A stretch of DNA of 64,000 nucleotides from Artemia franciscana (lineage: Eukaryota; Arthropoda; Branchiopoda; Anostraca; Artemiidae). The position numbers and the translations under genes are program-made. Positions 58,377 to 64,000 of the stretch are shown here, piece by piece. The DNA is taken from assembly GCF_032884065.1 (NCBI RefSeq), contig NW_027062662.1:2238052-2302051 (forward strand), written 5' to 3'. How positions within the stretch are numbered: the stretch's first letter is position 1; the number at the start of each line of letters is the position of its first letter. The notes under the pieces are model-generated. The model saw only the letters and a list, made by a program, of their open reading frames with translations, made no database searches and was not told where the DNA came from.

Positions 58377-58821
58377 CATTTTTTTTTTCTCTGGACCAAT
58401 CTAATGTTTTGGCAGACATGAAAACCGCGGTCTTGTACGAGTTTTCTTTGGGTTGTTTGAAAATTGTAAAGCTGTTTTGTCAATGACACAGTTGTATCAG
58501 TGTTACCACGTTCAATCAATAATTAGTTTGATCTAACAACACTTTTCGAGCGTAAAAATTTTAAAGAATCTGTTGATTCCCAGAGATGACTACACCTTAA
58601 GTTGTTTCGTGTCGTTTTTTTCAAGCTATTTTTTCACGTATATTTTCTATGTTTTTTTTTTTTTTTATTATTATTATTATTTGGCATTCACTTGTTCTGA
58701 AGACCGCACATGGAGTTGTTTTTCATTGAAATTTAACTCCTGTTTTTCCTAATTTTAAAATATATACTTAATGCTAATATATACTATATATACCTTAATA
58801 TATACTAATATATAATATATA

Positions 58822-58823
<2 letters not shown>

Positions 58824-58902
<79 letters not shown>
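58824..58902. repeat. (TA)n microsatellite
   Basis: About 79 bases of TA repeats, flanked by further ATATAC words (58755-58930). Confidence 0.97.
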
Positions 58903-58903
<1 letters not shown>

Positions 58904-58929
58904 TATATATACTTAATACTAATTTTAAA

Positions 58930-60245
58930 ATATATGCTGGTATGGTAGTGTTTCTGCTCAACCAGTTCAAGAGATCGCTTTTTATTTTCAATACCCTTGG
59001 TCCTTAAATTATTTGTTATTATCTTCATCCTAGAATTGCTAATAACAACAAATTTAGCCCCTAAAATGCTATATAATGCTGAAATGTTTGTAAAAGGTAA
59101 ATACATTGTATTCCATTCTTCACTTATAGTAATGGAAATCGACCCAAATTTCTTTGTTATCTGCTGTCTGGGGGTGAAAATAATAATAATAAGTATATGT
59201 TTGGCATAAATGATAATTAGGGTCTAAGACATACCGCATATATAACGAAGTTATATAAAGCGCATTTATAATTTCGATTGCCCTGTAATTCTTCATCATA
59301 AAACTCAATTTCTTTTCAATATAATTGGTTTCAGTATTTGATTATATATGAATCAGTTACCCTAGATTGTTGTTTCGTCTTTTAATCTATAACTGAATAA
59401 TTAGACAATTGTCTATGTGTGTAGATCTTTCTGTTTTTCTACAATAAATGTCAAAGAGAGATAATCGTTGCCTTTAAGGTCATGTTATTAAAGTCGTTAG
59501 TGAAGATGACGCCATCATTTCAAAGGAGGAAGTAAAAAATATTTGAATTTTTAATATTGGAAAGAAGTCAAAGGTGGCTTTGCTTAAATAACCAGGTTAG
59601 GTGAATAGATTATTCAATTCCATAGAAATGATTGAACTACTACTATCAAATAGATTCCGATACCACTACTACTATGCGTGACAAGATAAAACAGCAAAAA
59701 TGCGACAAAAAATCATTCAACAAAAAAAAGCCTAATGAAGGTTATTATTTTGGGCTAGAGAATACAACGAAAAGATAAAGCAGATCTTTCAACAAAGACC
59801 TCTGCCAAGCCTGCCTTCATTTTAAAGGAAAAAAATTGAAGTTAACCGCACAGAAATAACAAAACGGCTCAGAAACAAAACGAGTCGTTCTGTTTGATGT
59901 GTTAATGAGTGTCAGTCAATTTGTTGATAATCAGCGCCTATAAATACCGCACAAAATGATAATTTGCAGATTTTACCGAAGAGTATGAGTAACTTGCTAG
60001 AACGAAAACTGGCGCTAGTGTCGACAGGAAAAACTGTCGACGCTTTTTAGCGTTGCTTTGCTTTTTTGTGTAATAATAATTAATTTAATTGATGTTGTTG
60101 GTAAAACTAGTGTAGTAATAAGTGTCTGAACTCAGTTTCTAACAGAAAATATTCGTTCAAAAGTCTCGTTGCAGTAATCCGTGCATTTTTTTTTCTTTTT
60201 TTATAACTTTTGAACGGACCTGTCTCATTATTTCAATTGTAGGTT
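58930..60245. other. Intergenic interval
   Basis: No gene recognised downstream of the dsRBD gene. A TATAAATA at 59939-59946 and two hairpins at 60020-60052 are described under findings. Confidence 0.45.
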
Positions 60246-60250
60246 TCTTT

Positions 60251-61458
60251 CAAACAGTTCGTGGTATGTAAGTAAGGAGCAACCCGGCTCAGTAGTAACT
60301 GAAACTCTAAAAACGAAGTTTTGATACCAATAGATATATCAAAAGAATCGGCTTATTCTGTTGATTTTAAATATATAAGTTTCATTAAGTTTAGTTTTAC
60401 TGATTAAAGTTTCGAGCCTGAGAAAATTTGCCTTATTTTTGAAAAAAGGGGGAAGAACCCCCTAAAAATATTAGAATCTTAATAAAAGCACTCCGTTAGA
60501 TTCAGCGTATCAGAAAACCCTGCTGGCTTGGTTTCAAATTTCTATCTGCAAATATATGGAATTTCGTTTGTTTTTTTGTCAGAAGAGCGATTACGGATGC
60601 GTTTATTTGTTTATTGGTTGTTGTTTTTTCTTGGGGTGATCGTATCCTAGAATATCGTGAGAGGGCTCATTTGGACGGAAATTAGAAGTTTTATTGTCCT
60701 TTTTAAGACCGAAAAGATTGAAGGGAAACTTGGCCCCCTTCCCGTTTTTTTCCCAAGTCGTCCTATCGAAATTTCGAGATAGCCATTTTGCTCATCATAG
60801 TTGAAAGGCCCAATGATGTATACAATTTCGGGTGTGTGGTGAATTTTTTTTTATGGTTTTTCCTCGGGAGAATTTTCCATGGGGAGTGAAGTTTCCGGGG
60901 GGTGAAATTGTCAGGGAGAATTTGTCATAATTCCTATACAAAATTCCTTTTAAATGTCTTACTTTCTCTTTTCTGTCTCAATTTTACGCGTGGAGAGTTG
61001 TTAAATTGTTCGAGGTAAATTTTCACCGGGATTGAATTTTCTAGAGGTTATGTCTTTGGGGAGGGGGATTTCTCCGTGGAGGTGGGGCCAAATTTCCTTG
61101 CATTACTTAAAAACGATCAGAAATTATATTTAAAAAAATAAGTTTTTTTCTACTGAAAGTAAGGAGCAACATTAAAACTTAAAACGAACAGAAATTATTA
61201 CGTTTATGAAGGGGGTTGTCCCCTCCTCAACGCCCCGCTCTTTACGCTAAAGTTTCAATTTTGTCACTATTCTTTTAAGAACGACTCCTGAAACACAGGG
61301 GTCGTTTAATTAGAACAATAGGAAGCTCTTTTGAAAGTACTAAAAAAAAACTTTAGCGTAAAGAGCGAGGTGTTGAGGAGGGGGCAATCCTCTTCATACC
61401 CGTAATAGTTTATGTTCGTTTGAAGCTTTAATGTTGCTCATTACTTTCAGTTGAAAAA
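60251..61458 (-). mobile_element. Foldback element, copy D (inverted, lacks hairpin 1)
   Basis: In reverse orientation: terminal palindrome (CAAACAGTTCGTGG, 60251), unique part, then hairpin 2 (61148-61455) whose outer arms still carry ACTGAAAGTAAGGAGCAAC and its complement. The copy stops there; hairpin 1 and the spacer are absent. Confidence 0.72.
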
Positions 61459-61459
61459 C

Positions 61460-64000
61460 TTCACCAGTTATCGTATCTATTGGCATCAATTCCTGAAAAT
61501 GGGCAAATATATATTTTTTTTTAATCTAGCGAGAAAGGAATTGGAAGTTCTTGGGAGGGTTTAAATAGGGAAGTTTAGGATAGATTGCGATGGTGGAGGG
61601 TTGTGTGCAGATCTACTGACCTCTGGCGGCTTGGTGCTGCAGTGAGTTGTTAGTACTACTAAATCCCAAAAGAAGTATTTTCAGAATCTTGAAGGAGGGG
61701 ACGAGGTAGAAAAACACGGGGACGCAATTGTCCTGAATAATTTCAAAAACCTTTATTTTCTCTATTTATTTTGCACAAAGGCATTGTTCAAAAACTAGAC
61801 TTAAATTAATTTAATTTTCTTATCTTTTCTATGGTCCAAATTTATAAAAACAAAATAGACAATGAGGGGAAAAAGACAAAAAAAAAGAAAACAATGTTGA
61901 AAACGCCCCCAAGTGTAGGGTCTTAGTGTACTTTATGATCTTGAGCCAAATTACGGGCCATTCGTTTTTGCCTTGGAATATCATTTTCAGAAACGCTTGT
62001 ATTCGGCAGAATTCTCTCCTACAATCATTTTATTCTCTCCCCTAGATATTGAAAAACATCTTTTTGGAGGTGTTTTCATATATAAAAAAATCCCTCTTGT
62101 TTTTCGTTTTAGTAATAAAAAAAATAACCCCTTTCCTAGATTCTGAAGACATTTTGTCTTAGCCCCTCTGCCCATATTTTCGTGAATTGACCCCCCTTTC
62201 TCTGACCCTTTGTAGTGGGCATCATGGTTAATAAAATCGTTGCAAGTTATTTTTAAGCGATTTTTTACAGCCATGAAATATCATCCTCCCACCTACCTTT
62301 TTTGTAAAGTACGATTTATTTTAGAAGCTAATGTATACAGTAATATTTGATTGTACCACGTCAAAAGCTACAGTTGCTGACGAAGCTGTCGTACCTGTCC
62401 CCTTGCTCAGTGAGCTTTTTTATCAACTCCACAAGTTTTATGGTAGAGGATTTTTTACTCAAAAATAAGTATCAAGTTTGTTTTCATGCAGCACTTTATG
62501 TTCCTGCATATGCAGAGTGATCCGTTTGTTGTATTTTGTCAGCTTCTTGGAATGGTCAGAATTTCTGGGTGAACCAAGGACCTATGGGAAGCTTAGAAAG
62601 CAGCAATTGAGAGCCAAGGACAGAATATCATATCTAATTCTTTAAATTTGTAAATTGAAAATTTGAGTCTAGAAAAATTAGAAAAACCTGGAGCCAAATT
62701 TTTAATGCGAAAGACCTCTATATGCAATTATACAGTTTCGACCCTTAGCGGGCGCCAAATTTGAAAATAATGACCTTTGACGTTTGATAATAGTGGAACG
62801 TGTACGAAAAAAAAAATGATTGAAAAAAAGATATCATCATAGAGTTCCATAAAGCACAACGTTCCTGACTGATGTAGTAAAATACATATATAATCACCAA
62901 TTGGCAATAAACTGGATGGAAAAAAAAATAGGAATTTAATGATAGAAGTATTTTAGAATATAACCCTAACATCTTGTTACCAAATAGGAATCGAATAGAA
63001 ATGTATATATCTTTGGATAGCTAAAAATCTAATCTATGTATTAATATGATTACTGCTGAATTTATTCACATTACTATTTGAAGTGTTTAATAATATTTAC
63101 TAGTTATTACTAGTTAATTGACTTATCTACAGGATCATTTTTTGGAATGACAAATTATCCTGTTTTGTCATATTCATCTCTTTATTGTTTCAACTTTATT
63201 GCGTATCGATAAGAATCCGTATTTTCTTCTGATTCCGGAAATATCACTTATTGCTTAGTTTTAGAATATGAAATACAAATACTACATTCATTTTTTGCTT
63301 CAGACGCCACGGTGAAATTATCAAAGATTCGCATTTTGTGAGCAATAGCCTAATAGCACTTGTCTCACACTTATAATTAACATATTGTCTATGTTTGAAC
63401 TTTTACTAACGAAAGACGTCAAATTTTCTGAATTAGTTTATGGGTTTTTTTTAAACTTGATTTGTTTAGGCAATAGTAGTGAAACTTTGCACGAGGCTTA
63501 ATAAATTTTGTAATCTTCATAATTATAAAAAAAAACGAAGAAAAATCGCAGAATCCCGGATTTTGGATATGAATATATCCAAGATGGGGCTTGGGAGAGT
63601 CGGCAGAAATTTTATTTTGATGTCCTTGGCATTTTAACAGTCATGTTATCTTGCTTTTAGATCTTCAAAACAGTGATTTCACTTCCCATTATTATTCATG
63701 GTTTTCCAAAAAAGACATTAGGTTCTCCAATATGTCCCATAATTTAAAGTTCGTAAAAAAAGACAAAATAACATACAAATCGTTAATTTTTAGGTTATCT
63801 TTTGTGGAAATTCTGTAAGTACCAACAAATTCGAGGATAGCAGAAGCAATGCTTCACAACTTAAAGACTAGCAGAAAAAATAGTTTGCAGAGTGATGGCA
63901 TCTTACTTTTCGTAACATAATTCCTCAATCCCCTTAGATTTGTTTGCCAATACTAAATAGCTGGCTTGCTGTCAGCTCACCAAGCCCTCTCTCACCGCTC
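61460..64000. other. Intergenic interval, no gene seen
   Basis: AT-rich; frames are short and do not resemble known families. 61585-61665 is a copy of the short dispersed repeat also present at 53905-53975. Confidence 0.5.

Overview
The window is nuclear DNA from an animal. It is AT-rich and has long introns with GT-AG borders, long (TA)n tracts, minisatellites, decayed non-LTR retrotransposons (CR1/jockey/RTE-like), a pogo/jerky-like DNA transposon and many MITE or foldback repeats. Nothing looks bacterial: there are no operons, no Shine-Dalgarno-led ORFs and no dense coding. The repeat mix and the one intact gene suggest an invertebrate, most likely an arthropod and possibly a crustacean. 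The species cannot be proved from the sequence alone.

One apparently intact protein gene is visible. It lies on the + strand at 36187-58085 and has seven exons joined by consistent GT-AG introns with matching phases. From the strong-context ATG at 36277 it encodes 313 residues: a Pro/Tyr-rich N-terminus, a Lys/Arg-rich nuclear-localisation-like stretch, a first double-stranded-RNA-binding domain (dsRBD), a Pro/Gly/Phe-rich linker and a C-terminal dsRBD that ends at the stop codon. It resembles the dsRBD parts of ADAR and DIP1-like proteins but has no deaminase domain. Its introns are full of repeats: a near-perfect hairpin element in intron 2, a 163-bp tandem array in intron 3, a 43-bp minisatellite with higher-order structure in intron 5 and a dead LINE in intron 6.

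Layout. 1-3700: SINE-like repeat, 63-bp tandem repeat and two decayed LINE reverse transcriptases. 4980-7610: (TA)n tracts and broken PHD and CCCH zinc-finger remnants on the - strand. 7780-11720: repeat tail and a 2.2-kb array of ~270-bp units. 12029-13925: long-TIR (MITE-like) elements, partly nested in a larger inverted repeat. 14370-17660: unidentified coding-like fragment, RTE-like RT remnant, complete foldback element. 19487-22200: possible dynein-light-chain-like fragment, GC-richer repeat pair, tRNA-Lys-derived pseudogene, a 150-bp-arm inverted repeat and a LINE ORF1 remnant. 22630-30960: further long-TIR elements, one split by a 2.8-kb pogo/jerky-like transposon and another by a 2.6-kb inverted-repeat insertion carrying two LINE ends. 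32180-34770: diverged tandem duplication with a foldback insertion. 35230-35850: CR1-like 3' end. 36187-58376: the dsRBD gene. 58820-61460: (TA)n and an inverted foldback copy. 61460-64000: no gene seen.

The most unusual features are the foldback family, whose two hairpin arms share private substitutions (arm-to-arm homogenisation), and the way long inverted repeats sit inside the introns of a gene for a dsRNA-binding protein.
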